From positions 62,001 to 126,000 of the forward strand of contig NZ_RHFH01000010.1 of NCBI RefSeq assembly GCF_004745075.1: 64,000 nt of DNA, given 5' to 3'. Numbering within the stretch: the first letter of the stretch is position 1; every line of letters starts with the position of its first letter. The notes beneath the pieces were generated by a model. That model had not been told where the DNA came from, did not search any database, and was given only the letters and a program-made list of their open reading frames with translations. A program made the translations under genes and the position numbers. Shown here one piece after another: positions 24,531-32,306 of the stretch. Source of the stretch: Brevibacterium sp. S111. GTDB lineage: Bacteria > Actinomycetota > Actinomycetes > Actinomycetales > Brevibacteriaceae.

Positions 24531-26123
24531 TCAGACACCAGCTCTGCGCTCCCGGGCGTGTCGCCATTCGGCTTCGAACATCCACGCGATGCAGAGGCCG
24601 AGGTCAAAGCCGTAGCCACCGCCGACAGTGCCGGGATCGGCCGCCTCAGTGGCCTTCCTGACCTCTGCAACGCGAACCGCTGTGTTGAACATCATCCGTC
24701 CCCTCTCCCGACTCTCCAGGGGAAGCAGCTGAGAGCCATCGGGCAGATAGAAGGCGAAGGCCGCGGGACCGCGCATCGCTCCGGCGAAGTCTGCTCCGGT
24801 GCGTTCGATGCGCAGCTGGTACTTGTGCACCACGGTGTGGTGTCTGCGGCAGAGCAGGATGAGGTTGTCCATATCGGTCGCCCCTCCCTGCGACCAGGGA
24901 CGAATATGGTGGGCATCGCACCGTCTGCGGGCGCGGCAGCCGGGGAATTGACAGCAGACATCGCGCACGCTCAAGGCCATTCGCTGTCGCCTGCTCACCA
25001 GTCGCCGCGAGCGCCCGAGCATCAGAACATCGCCTCCGCCGTCCTTGACCACCCCGTTGATCAGCGCCTCACAGCTCAGGCGCTCCGCCGTCGCTGCGGT
25101 GATGCCGCCGAACCCTTCGATCCGACAGGTTGTGTCCGCTCGCCCTACAGGCGCCTCCGGTTCGGCCTGCGTCCCCGCGGGGACGCAGACTTCAGTTCCT
25201 GTCCTTGCCGGGATGCTGAGAAGAGGGGGCTCAAGTCCGGGGGCGGCTTCCACGGCAGCGCCGCTGCGGGTGATCACCTCGGCGGAGGCGTGGACGAGCA
25301 GCCGAGCACGATCGGCATCGACCGAACCCGCCGGCTCGGCGCGAGGGAAGGCATGGATGATCTCCATCAGGCACATCACTTGGGAGATCGGCTCATCAGG
25401 CGCCTCGTCCACCGCAGTGCCGTCCTCGGCCACAGATCGGAGCTCGTCGGAAGCGCCGTCGCGAACGGGACGCTCGAGAACCTGACGGGCGGCATCGAGC
25501 ATCGTGGCGATCTCCGCGGCTTCGTCTTCCTCGAGGTCGATCGTGATCCGGGTCCGACCAGGCGCCACCTGACGCATGCTCACACTGTCTTGAGCCAGGA
25601 ACAGCGGGAACGGTCCGTTGTCGATCTTGTCGGCCAGCTGCTGGTAGTTCTGGGAGATCCGGCTGATCTGGCTGCCCGTGGCAAGAGTGGCCAGGCGCAG
25701 CGCCTCATCGTCGCCGATCCGCTCGCCCAATCGGGTGACTTCCCGCACCTTGGAGAAGCTGATGTCCCCGTCTGCCAGGCTCCTCTTCACCTTCGGCATC
25801 TCTCGCAGCGCTGTCATCACACGGACGTATTCGCGTGCAGTGTGCATGCTCACCGATGCCACATGCATCACCCATTCGGCCAGAGTCCTCACTCCGACCC
25901 ATTCCGCCCACAGCCCCCGCCGCTCAACCTCATCGATGAGGGCGATGACGCGAGCGTGACAGAAGGAGATGCACGAGATGTTGCGCCGGATATCGGTCAC
26001 GATCTGTGCGCAGGTGAGGGTGCTGAGATCCACGTCGGCCGCGGCCCCTCCAAATTCCCCCGGGTCGACACTCAGCCCGTCGAGCTCTGCGGTCTCCACA
26101 TCAATCGGCTTGTCGTCTCTCAT
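24531..26123 (-). CDS. DUF222 / HNH endonuclease (13E12-type repeat protein)
   Basis: A 530-residue protein: DUF222 domain (about 30-330) and a C-terminal HNH nuclease CQFPGCRARRRCDAHHIRPWSQGG...NLILLCRRHHTVVH, with the CxxC-type zinc pairs and catalytic HH/N/H. Such proteins are numerous in Micrococcales genomes and correspond to the 13E12 repeats of M. tuberculosis; mobility is suspected, function unproven. GGAAGG lies eight bases before ATG 26123; the TTG at 26165 is less likely. Its stop lies only 12 bases from the LexA box of imuA'. A linker near residues 315-325 contains the VPAGT palindrome. Confidence 0.9.
   Translation of the reverse strand: MRDDKPIDVETAELDGLSVDPGEFGGAAADVDLSTLTCAQIVTDIRRNISCISFCHARVIALIDEVERRGLWAEWVGVRTLAEWVMHVASVSMHTAREYVRVMTALREMPKVKRSLADGDISFSKVREVTRLGERIGDDEALRLATLATGSQISRISQNYQQLADKIDNGPFPLFLAQDSVSMRQVAPGRTRITIDLEEDEAAEIATMLDAARQVLERPVRDGASDELRSVAEDGTAVDEAPDEPISQVMCLMEIIHAFPRAEPAGSVDADRARLLVHASAEVITRSGAAVEAAPGLEPPLLSIPARTGTEVCVPAGTQAEPEAPVGRADTTCRIEGFGGITAATAERLSCEALINGVVKDGGGDVLMLGRSRRLVSRRQRMALSVRDVCCQFPGCRARRRCDAHHIRPWSQGGATDMDNLILLCRRHHTVVHKYQLRIERTGADFAGAMRGPAAFAFYLPDGSQLLPLESRERGRMMFNTAVRVAEVRKATEAADPGTVGGGYGFDLGLCIAWMFEAEWRHARERRAGV
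25167..25188. repeat. Dispersed palindrome, copy 2 (in the DUF222/HNH gene)
   Basis: A 22-base perfect palindrome, CTGC and GCAG flanking the core GTCCCCGCGGGGAC. The core reads V-P-A-G-T in the HNH protein. Confidence 0.85.
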
Positions 26124-26217
26124 GGTTCTGCCCTTCCGCGACCCTTCGGTCCTCCGGTTCGGCAATCCCCACGACCGCCAACCGTGCCATCACTCTAGAA
26201 GTCGGCACTGACACGAG

Positions 26218-26272
26218 AACTCAATCGAACGCAGACCGGCGACTTCGAACGCATTCCAGATTCGATTGAGTT
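26218..26272. repeat. 12-bp inverted repeat upstream of the DUF222/HNH gene
   Basis: AACTCAATCGAA (26218-26229) and TTCGATTGAGTT (26261-26272) are perfect inverted copies 31 bases apart. Between them TCGAACGCA occurs twice (26225 and 26244). It lies in the 245-base gap between the HNH gene and the methyltransferase. It could be a trace of an inserted element or a regulator site; nothing decides. Confidence 0.55.
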
Positions 26273-26356
26273 TCGTTTCTGCAGGTGACCGCGCTGAATC
26301 ACGCCGGCCCCGCGGATTGCCGAACTCTCAGCCCCGGTCATGTCAGCACCGACGGG

Positions 26357-26362
26357 TAGGGT
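26357..26362 (+). promoter_or_regulatory. Leaderless -10 element TAGGGT for the methyltransferase gene
   Basis: TAGGGT, GACTCC, ATG 26369; no ribosome binding site. Confidence 0.6.
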
Positions 26363-26368
26363 GACTCC

Positions 26369-27109
26369 ATGACCGAAGGCAGCAACGACAGCGCAGACGA
26401 CGGCGGCCACGGCTCGGACACCGCACAGTCACAGACACCGACCCCGGTCGAAACGCGCACCCGTGAGGTGTCCACGCGTGACTCCTATGATGCGATCTCG
26501 CAGACCTACACGGACTGGATCGCTGATGAGCTCACTGCGAAACCGCATGATCGGGCCATCCTCGGGGCCTTCTCCGAGCTCGTCCTCGGTACCGGGTCGG
26601 CCGAAGTCCTCGACATCGGCTGCGGTCCCGGTCGCATCACCGCATTCCTCGCCGCGCTCGGGCTCACCCCACGCGGTCTCGACCTCTCCCCTGCCATGAT
26701 CGGTCTCGCCCAGGGCCTCTATCCGACGCTCGGATTCGACATCGGGTCGGTGACCGCCCTGCCCTATGCCGATGAATCCTTCGCCGGCCTCGTCGCCTGG
26801 TACTCGACCATCCACGTCCCCGATGATGCGCTTGCGCTCGCCTTCGCCGAGGCGGCCCGTGTCCTCCGCCCGGGCGGTTGGTTCCAACTGGCGTTCCAGC
26901 TCGGTGACGGGGTCGATCACATCGCCGATCTCGCCGGTTTCCCTGTCGATCTCGATTTCCACCGCCGCTCGAACGATCAGGTCCTCGCCGCCCTCGAGCC
27001 GCACGGTTTCACTCCGGCCGTCCGTCTCGAACGCGAACCCGACCGAGTGGGCCGCTATCCGGAGGCGAGTCGGCAGGGATACCTGCTCGTCCGCAGGGCG
27101 GTGCGGTGA
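26369..27109 (+). CDS. SAM-dependent methyltransferase (class I, Methyltransf_11-like)
   Basis: A 246-residue protein. After a disordered acidic start (1-36) the Rossmann methyltransferase domain shows motif I VLDIGCGPGR, motif II RGLDLSP, the ALPYADESFAGLVAWYS motif and ARVLRPGGWF. The substrate is unknown; small molecules are usual for this group. A palindrome covers its stop codon. Confidence 0.85.
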   Translation: MTEGSNDSADDGGHGSDTAQSQTPTPVETRTREVSTRDSYDAISQTYTDWIADELTAKPHDRAILGAFSELVLGTGSAEVLDIGCGPGRITAFLAALGLTPRGLDLSPAMIGLAQGLYPTLGFDIGSVTALPYADESFAGLVAWYSTIHVPDDALALAFAEAARVLRPGGWFQLAFQLGDGVDHIADLAGFPVDLDFHRRSNDQVLAALEPHGFTPAVRLEREPDRVGRYPEASRQGYLLVRRAVR

Positions 27110-27126
27110 CCATGGTCACCGCACCG
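27099..27126. terminator. 28-base perfect palindrome over the methyltransferase stop codon
   Basis: The palindrome is centred on CCATGG and includes TGA 27107-27109. As RNA it folds into a GC-rich hairpin, probably ending the methyltransferase transcript. No U-run follows. Confidence 0.6.
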
Positions 27127-27199
27127 GAAGAACGGCAGCGGCACACGTGCGATCGCGCTGTCGGACCAGCGGGCCACAGGGTGAGAAGATGAGAGGGAT

Positions 27200-27664
27200 A
27201 TGAATATCGACATCGTCTTCCACACTCCCGAGATCCCCGGCAACACCGGCAATGCCATCCGGCTCGCCGCGGTCACCGGGGCCCATCTTCATCTTGTCGA
27301 GCCCCTCGGCTTCGACCTCTCCGACGCAAAGCTGCGCCGAGCCGGTCTCGACTATCACGACCTCGCCCATGTCACCGTTCACCCATCGCTTGCCGACCTG
27401 TGGGGCCACCTCGGTGAGCGTCGAGTGATCGCGTTCAGCACGCACACGGACAATTCCTTCGCCGAGGTCGAGTACCGAGACGGTGATGTCCTCCTCTTCG
27501 GGCGGGAATCGACGGGCCTGCCCGACGAGGTCACCGACGACGAGCACGTCGACATGGCCGTCCGGATCCCGATGCTGCCGGCTCGCCGCTCGCTCAACCT
27601 GGCGAATTCGGCATCGATCGCCATCTACGAAGCCTGGCGCCAGCACGGCTACGCGGGGGCTTGA
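27200..27664 (+). CDS. trmL: tRNA (cytidine(34)-2'-O)-methyltransferase
   Basis: A 154-residue SPOUT methyltransferase that modifies the wobble base of tRNA-Leu isoacceptors. The N-terminus HTPEIPGNTGNAIRLAA (motif 1), FGRESTGLP (motif 2) and IPMLPARRSLNLANSASI (motif 3, knot) are complete, and the length is that of TrmL. GAGGGA precedes ATG 27200 closely. Confidence 0.95.
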   Translation: MNIDIVFHTPEIPGNTGNAIRLAAVTGAHLHLVEPLGFDLSDAKLRRAGLDYHDLAHVTVHPSLADLWGHLGERRVIAFSTHTDNSFAEVEYRDGDVLLFGRESTGLPDEVTDDEHVDMAVRIPMLPARRSLNLANSASIAIYEAWRQHGYAGA

Positions 27665-27709
27665 ACCCGCGTAGACTTCTTCGCGGACGCTTTACCTGAA
27701 AGGACCACT

Positions 27710-28534
27710 ATGACCGCCAAAGTGCTCACCGTCGCAGGATCCGACGTCTCCGGAGGAGCCGGACTCGAAGCCGACTTGAAGATGTTCGACGAATACGGTG
27801 CTTTCGGCACTGCCGTCGTCACCTGCATCGTCACTTTCGACCCCAACGACGCATTCGGCCACGTCCTCGAATTCATCGAACCCGAGGTCGTCAACCGCCA
27901 GCTCGAGTCGACGCTGGCCGTGCACGAATTCACCGCCATCAAGTCCGGAATGCTCGGCTCCGTCGACTCGGCTCTGGTCCTCGCCGAAGAGCTGAAGACC
28001 AACGAGCTGCCCTACGTCTTCGACCCTGTGCTCGTATGCAAGGGCGCGGGCACCATGGTCGATCTGAAGGATCTCTTCGTCGAGAACCTCGTGCCCTTGG
28101 CCACCGTCGTCACCCCGAACCTCGAGGAGGCCGCTACCCTGGCCGACGTCGACCCCATCGATTCTGTCGAGGGCATGATCGAGGCCGCGAAGATCATCCA
28201 CGGCCAGGGTGCGAAGAACGTCGTCGTCAAAGGCGGAGCCCGCCTCGCCGGTGACGATGCCGTCGATATCCTCTTCGACGGTGAGTCCGTGACGACTCTG
28301 CGTTCGCGCAAGGTCAACAACAAGCTCGTCAACGGGGCAGGCTGCTCCTTCGCCTCCTCGATCGCGGCGGGCATCGCCACCGGTCTCGACATCAAGGACG
28401 CGGTTGTCTCCGCCAAGGAGAAGGTTGCTCACGGAATCGCGAACTGCCTCGACAACGCCACCGGCGTCGCTTCGCTCTACCACCCGGCGGCTCGAGTGAG
28501 CCCTTCGCCCGAAGTCTCCGTCGTCGTCGACTGA
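27710..28534 (+). CDS. pdxK: Pyridoxal/hydroxymethylpyrimidine kinase, dual-cysteine type
   Basis: A 274-residue ribokinase-fold kinase phosphorylating vitamin B6 vitamers (ThiD-related). The N-terminus VLTVAGSDVSGGAGLEADLK is typical. Instead of the usual GAGD it has NGAGC, with Cys212 in the anion hole, and Cys110 in the lid loop VLVCKGAG. Cys110/Cys214 are the diagnostic pair of the dual-cysteine pyridoxal kinases of Staphylococcus and Bacillus, so pyridoxal is the likely substrate. AAAGGA lies six bases before ATG 27710. Two palindrome copies and a terminator follow. Confidence 0.88.
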   Translation: MTAKVLTVAGSDVSGGAGLEADLKMFDEYGAFGTAVVTCIVTFDPNDAFGHVLEFIEPEVVNRQLESTLAVHEFTAIKSGMLGSVDSALVLAEELKTNELPYVFDPVLVCKGAGTMVDLKDLFVENLVPLATVVTPNLEEAATLADVDPIDSVEGMIEAAKIIHGQGAKNVVVKGGARLAGDDAVDILFDGESVTTLRSRKVNNKLVNGAGCSFASSIAAGIATGLDIKDAVVSAKEKVAHGIANCLDNATGVASLYHPAARVSPSPEVSVVVD

Positions 28535-28548
28535 GCACTGCTCAGCCG

Positions 28549-28574
28549 GGTTGTGTCCCCGCGGGGACGCAACC
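28549..28574. repeat. Dispersed palindrome, copy 3 (intergenic after pdxK)
   Basis: A 26-base palindrome with one mismatched pair, arms GGTTG.../...CAACC around the core GTCCCCGCGGGGAC. It starts 15 bases after the pdxK stop. Confidence 0.85.
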
Positions 28575-28580
28575 TGCCTC

Positions 28581-28594
28581 GTCCCCGCGGGGAC
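28581..28594. repeat. Dispersed palindrome, copy 4 (intergenic after pdxK)
   Basis: The bare 14-base core GTCCCCGCGGGGAC, seven bases from copy 3, so the two form a close pair. Confidence 0.85.
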
Positions 28595-28625
28595 TTCATC
28601 CCTGACCCAGATGGTCTGCAGACAG

Positions 28626-28667
28626 CGAACTGCCCCGCACACCATGATCGGTGTGCGGGGCAGTTCG
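28626..28667. terminator. Bidirectional terminator between pdxK and rpmE2
   Basis: A perfect 18-bp stem (28626-28643 with 28650-28667), loop ATGATC, between convergent genes. Confidence 0.85.
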
Positions 28668-28694
28668 TATGAAGCTGAGCGGAACCGCTCGGGA

Positions 28695-28949
28695 TCAGCG
28701 CTTGCCGAAGCCCTTGTAGCGGTCCTTGAACTTCTCCACGCGGCCGGCGGAGTCGAGGATGCGCTGCTTGCCCGTGTAGAACGGGTGCGATGCGCTCGAG
28801 ATCTCGACGTCGATCACGGGGTAGGTGCTGCCGTCTTCCCACTCGATGGTCTTATCGCTCGTGGCGGTGGAGCGGGTGAGGAACTTGGTGCCGGAGGCCA
28901 GATCGTTGAACACGATCGGCGCGTATTCCGGGTGGATGTCCTTCTTCAT
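28695..28949 (-). CDS. rpmE2: Ribosomal protein L31 type B (zinc-free)
   Basis: An 84-residue large-subunit protein: [28 protein letters not shown]...[29 protein letters not shown]. It lacks all cysteines of the zinc-ribbon form, so it belongs to the C- paralogue class that replaces zinc-bound L31 under zinc shortage in other bacteria. I found no convincing Zur operator in the 170 bases upstream. ATG 28949 follows AGAGG by seven bases; the frame to 29000 is not needed. Confidence 0.97.
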   Translation of the reverse strand: MKKDIHPEYAPIVFNDLASGTKFLTRSTATSDKTIEWEDGSTYPVIDVEISSASHPFYTGKQRILDSAGRVEKFKDRYKGFGKR

Positions 28950-29114
28950 ATTCTTACCTCTGCTGAATTCTTTCAGGCGCCTGATATGGGTCCGACCCAT
29001 CTGCCAGTGCCCGAATTCGTCTGCTGGACACGCCTCGAACCGTAGGAACCGGACACGAAGCGACAGCCCAGTCTAACCGATGGGTGAGAACAAAGCGATT
29101 CGACACTCATCTCC

Positions 29115-29120
29115 TACACT
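29115..29120 (+). promoter_or_regulatory. Leaderless -10 element TACACT for the YbaK-like gene
   Basis: TACACT, GTGGCC, ATG 29127. A possible GTG two codons upstream directly abuts the hexamer and is unlikely to be used. Confidence 0.55.
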
Positions 29121-29126
29121 GTGGCC

Positions 29127-29678
29127 ATGACCACGAAGGAACGACTCTCCACTCAGTTCACCCTCCGACCCGCGGCCACCGCGCCCGAGCTCATGGCCGG
29201 ATCCACCTCCGAGGCGCTGCCGGCGATCACCGGTGACGTCGAGGTCTTCGCCATCGACCCGCAGATCGCAGACACCGCGGCGCTGCTTGACGCCACCGAT
29301 CTGCCGCCGGCCACCTCCGCGAACTGCGTCCTCGTGGCGGGTTCACGGTCCGGGGAGGAGCGCATCGCGGCGTGCATGGTGCTCGCGAACACCCGAGCCG
29401 ATGTCAACAAACGGGTGAAGAAACTCCTCGACGTGCGCAAAGCCTCGTTCCTCCCCTTGGAACGGGCGGTCGCCGAATCCGGGATGGAGTACGGCGGAAT
29501 CGGCCCGATCGGCCTGCCGGAGAGCTACCGGGTGCTCATCGATTCCCGCGTCGCCGAAGCCGAGGAGCTCATCATCGGCTCCGGAATCCGCGGCTCGAAG
29601 CTGCTCCTGTCCGGTTCTGCGCTCGCGTCGCTGCCCGGCGCCGAGGTGGTCGAGGGGCTGGCCAACGACATCGACTGA
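29127..29678 (+). CDS. YbaK/EbsC-family protein (aminoacyl-tRNA editing domain)
   Basis: A 183-residue free-standing editing domain related to ProRS INS/ProX/YbaK, which hydrolyse mischarged tRNA such as Ala- or Cys-tRNA-Pro. The family features are the strand CVLVAGSRSGEERIAACMVLANTRADVN, the catalytic-Lys region KKLLDVRKASFLP and the Gly loop YGGIGPIGLPESYRVLID, then GSGIRGSKLLLSGSAL. Which mischarged tRNA it clears is unknown. Confidence 0.85.
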   Translation: MTTKERLSTQFTLRPAATAPELMAGSTSEALPAITGDVEVFAIDPQIADTAALLDATDLPPATSANCVLVAGSRSGEERIAACMVLANTRADVNKRVKKLLDVRKASFLPLERAVAESGMEYGGIGPIGLPESYRVLIDSRVAEAEELIIGSGIRGSKLLLSGSALASLPGAEVVEGLANDID

Positions 29679-29745
29679 GCGTGTCGCTCGGTCAGACCAT
29701 CACCCCCGGGCCGGTTCCGCCGGATGAGCATCGGCAGTCGCCGGG

Positions 29746-30516
29746 TCAGTTGAGGCCCGCGCGGTCGATGACGAAGTCGATGAGCGGGGCATAGAGGTTC
29801 GGCACGACATCGTCATCGAGCGGGATGGTCGCCTCGATCTGCCCCTGTGCCTCGGCGACGAAGAGAGCCGGATCATTGCAGTCGGCGTAGCCGATGGTGC
29901 GCAGTCCCCGGCTCGAGGCGGCACCGGCCCAACCGTGGTCGGCGACGACGAGGTCAGGGGCCCCGGCACCGCGGGCGGCGAAGTCATCGAGGAGCGCGTG
30001 CATGGGTTCGGCCAGATGCGTGTGGGGACTGCCGCCGTGCTGGTGCCAGGTCCACACATCGTTGATCTGGCGGACGTCTCCGCCGATCTCCGGGACCGGG
30101 ATGAAATGGTCACAGACATCGATGAGGGCACCGGCGGATTTCGCCGCCGCGGCGATCGCCATGTGCACGGGCAGCAGTCCTGCCGGATGGCCGGTGGCGA
30201 AGAGGATCCGGCCGCCCTCCCGACTGACGTGGCCGACCGCCTCGGCGAGCTTCTCCGTTGCGTCGATGCACGCCTGCGTGGAGATCGTATCCACGCCTTC
30301 GACGAAGGCGGGGTCGGGACGCAGCCCGGCACGTTCGACCATGAGCGCGAACACCGACTCATAGTCCCAGTCGCGGGTGAGTTCGACACCGAAGTCGAAC
30401 TGCCTTTCCTGGTCAAGGAAACGGCGGATATGGGAGAGGTTGTTCTCCCTGGGGGTCGCGACTTCCCCGGTGATGCGACCGGTTTCAAGGGCTTGGGCCA
30501 GTCTGCTGCGGTCCAC
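29746..30516 (-). CDS. Conserved actinobacterial protein annotated as phosphatase
   Basis: A 256-residue protein. Conserved-looking blocks are GRITGEVATPRENNLSHIRRFL at the start, GGRILFATGHPAGLLPVHMAIAAA, PDLVVADHGWAGAASSRG and YADCNDPALFVAEAQG. Homologous actinobacterial proteins are usually called phosphatase, but I see none of the standard HAD, PHP or histidine-phosphatase motifs, so the activity is unconfirmed. GTG 30516 follows AAAGGA by six bases. It may form a unit with nothing else: 61 bases separate it from the TrmH-family gene upstream. Confidence 0.65.
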   Translation of the reverse strand: MDRSRLAQALETGRITGEVATPRENNLSHIRRFLDQERQFDFGVELTRDWDYESVFALMVERAGLRPDPAFVEGVDTISTQACIDATEKLAEAVGHVSREGGRILFATGHPAGLLPVHMAIAAAAKSAGALIDVCDHFIPVPEIGGDVRQINDVWTWHQHGGSPHTHLAEPMHALLDDFAARGAGAPDLVVADHGWAGAASSRGLRTIGYADCNDPALFVAEAQGQIEATIPLDDDVVPNLYAPLIDFVIDRAGLN

Positions 30517-30577
30517 TGAAGATCCTTTCGGGTTCGGGTGCTGATGGGTCGGCCGTCGGTTCCTCTGGTCGCAGAGC

Positions 30578-31471
30578 TCAGTCGCTCTGCAGAGCGAAGC
30601 AGGTCACCGCCGAGGCGGCCGCGACGTTGAGCGAATCGACTCCCCCGCTCATGGGGATCATCACGGTCGAATCGCAGGCGGCGATCGTCGATCTCTTCAG
30701 ACCCTCACCCTCGGTGCCGAAGACGACGGCGGTGCGTTCTGGGGCGGATGCGGCGAAGTCGCGCAGACCCACCGAATTCTCGTCGAGCGCCAGTGCCGCA
30801 ACGTGGAAGCCCAGGTCCTGCAACGATCCGATTCCGGCGGGCCAGCGCTCGATGCGTGTCCACGGCACCTGGAACACCGTGCCCATGGACACGCGGATCG
30901 ACCGACGGTAGAGCGGGTCGGCGCAGCGTGGAGTCACGAGTACGGCGTCGACGCCGAAGGCCGCAGCGGATCGGAAGATCGCGCCGACGTTCGTGTGGTC
31001 GACGATGTCCTCGATGACGACGAGGCGCCGGGCCCCGGCGACCACGGAGGCGACCTCGGGCAATGCGGGTCGGCCCATGGCGGACAGAGCGCCTCGGTGG
31101 AGGTGGAAGCCGGTGAGCGACTCCACGGCGGCGTCGGTGCCGATGAAGATCGGCACATCATCGGCGGCGATGAGATCCGCGAGGTCGAACAGCCACTTCG
31201 GACTCGTGAGGTAGGACCGGGCCCTCATGCCGGCGGCATGGGCCCGGCGGATGATCTTCGAGGACTCGGCGATGAAGAGACCCTCGGCAGGTTCCCGCAC
31301 GCTGCGCAGCGCCACATCGGTCAGCTGCGTGTAGTCGTGCATCTCGGTAAGACCGCCCGCGGCCAGATCCGCCTCGTCGAAGAAACGCAGACGTGCGGCG
31401 GCGATGCCCAGCTCGGCGGCCCGGTCGATGACCTGCTGCCGGGTGAGAGGAGCCTTGGCCGGGGTGTTCAC
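30578..31471 (-). CDS. SpoU/TrmH family RNA 2'-O-methyltransferase
   Basis: A 297-residue SPOUT methyltransferase with an N-terminal substrate-binding domain. Motif 1 is NVGAIFRSAAAFGVDAV, motif 2 VVFGTEGEGL and motif 3 MIPMSGGVDSLNVAAASAV (knot). It probably modifies rRNA or tRNA; the exact site is unknown. GTG 31471 overlaps the TSUP stop (GTGA), so the gene is coupled to the transporter. The longer frame upstream is a shadow of the TSUP gene. Confidence 0.9.
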   Translation of the reverse strand: MNTPAKAPLTRQQVIDRAAELGIAAARLRFFDEADLAAGGLTEMHDYTQLTDVALRSVREPAEGLFIAESSKIIRRAHAAGMRARSYLTSPKWLFDLADLIAADDVPIFIGTDAAVESLTGFHLHRGALSAMGRPALPEVASVVAGARRLVVIEDIVDHTNVGAIFRSAAAFGVDAVLVTPRCADPLYRRSIRVSMGTVFQVPWTRIERWPAGIGSLQDLGFHVAALALDENSVGLRDFAASAPERTAVVFGTEGEGLKRSTIAACDSTVMIPMSGGVDSLNVAAASAVTCFALQSD

Positions 31472-32304
31472 AGGGTGAGGATCCTCCAGATCGCAACGAG
31501 GCCGAGGGCGACGATGACCGTGCGCAGCAGCACCGGGGAGAAGCGACGGCCGACCCGAGCTCCGAAGTACCCGCCGATGAGCGAGCCGACGGCGATGCAG
31601 ATGACGGCGATCCAGTTGATGCGGTCGTGGCCGACGATGATGTACGTGCTCGCCGAGACCGTGTTGACGACGAGGACGAGGACGTTCTTCAGACCGTTGA
31701 GGCGCTGCAGATCGTCGGGCAGCAGCAGACCGAGGAGCGCGATGAGGATGATGCCCTGCGCAGCGGCGAAGTACCCGCCGTAGATCGCGGTAAGGAAGAC
31801 GACGAGGAGCACGGCCAGATACCGACCGGTCGAGAGCTGGTCCCCCGCCGAGGCGGCTCTGTGCTCGATCCCGGCTGCCTCGGCGCGGCGCAGCGACCGG
31901 CTCTTCAGGTACCGGGACAGGTACGGCTGTCCGACGACCATGATGAGTGCGACCACGAGGAGGACGGGCACGATCGTCTCGAACGCGTCCTCGGGCAGGT
32001 GCAGAAGCAGATACGCCCCGGTCAGTGAACCCAGCAGCGAGGCGGGAACGAAGCCGAGGATGCGTCTCCACTGACCGCGCAGCTCCTCACGGTAGCCGAA
32101 GGAGGAGGCGATGTTGCCGGGGATGAGGCCGACGGCGTTGCTCATCGTCGACACGACGGGCGCGACGCCGAAGGCCACGAGCGCGGGAAACGTGATCAGG
32201 GTGCCGGATCCGACGACGGCGTTGATGCCGCCGGCCGCGACTCCGGCCAGGACGATCAGGGCGATCTGCCACGGTTCGAGGCTGAGACTCTGCCACAGCT
32301 CCAT
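31468..32304 (-). CDS. TSUP (TauE/SafE) family membrane transporter
   Basis: A 278-residue protein of about eight membrane segments in two halves, with the family's opening GVAAGGINAVVGSGTLITFPAL and FGYREEL loop. TSUP proteins export or import sulfite, sulfonates or similar small anions; the substrate here is not shown. It starts two bases after the ABC ATPase stop and overlaps the methyltransferase, giving an ATPase-TSUP-methyltransferase operon. Confidence 0.88.
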   Translation of the reverse strand: MELWQSLSLEPWQIALIVLAGVAAGGINAVVGSGTLITFPALVAFGVAPVVSTMSNAVGLIPGNIASSFGYREELRGQWRRILGFVPASLLGSLTGAYLLLHLPEDAFETIVPVLLVVALIMVVGQPYLSRYLKSRSLRRAEAAGIEHRAASAGDQLSTGRYLAVLLVVFLTAIYGGYFAAAQGIILIALLGLLLPDDLQRLNGLKNVLVLVVNTVSASTYIIVGHDRINWIAVICIAVGSLIGGYFGARVGRRFSPVLLRTVIVALGLVAIWRILTL

Positions 32305-32306
32305 GC

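Noticed and set aside
24558..26198. 546-codon open frame antisense to the DUF222/HNH gene
   Set aside because: It is a high-GC shadow frame: its codon pattern mirrors the minus-strand gene, it has no recognisable domain and no start signal.
28950..29110. Zur operator upstream of rpmE2
   Set aside because: The only palindrome-like piece, CTGAA-N4-TTCAG, is too short and unlike the known Zur consensus.
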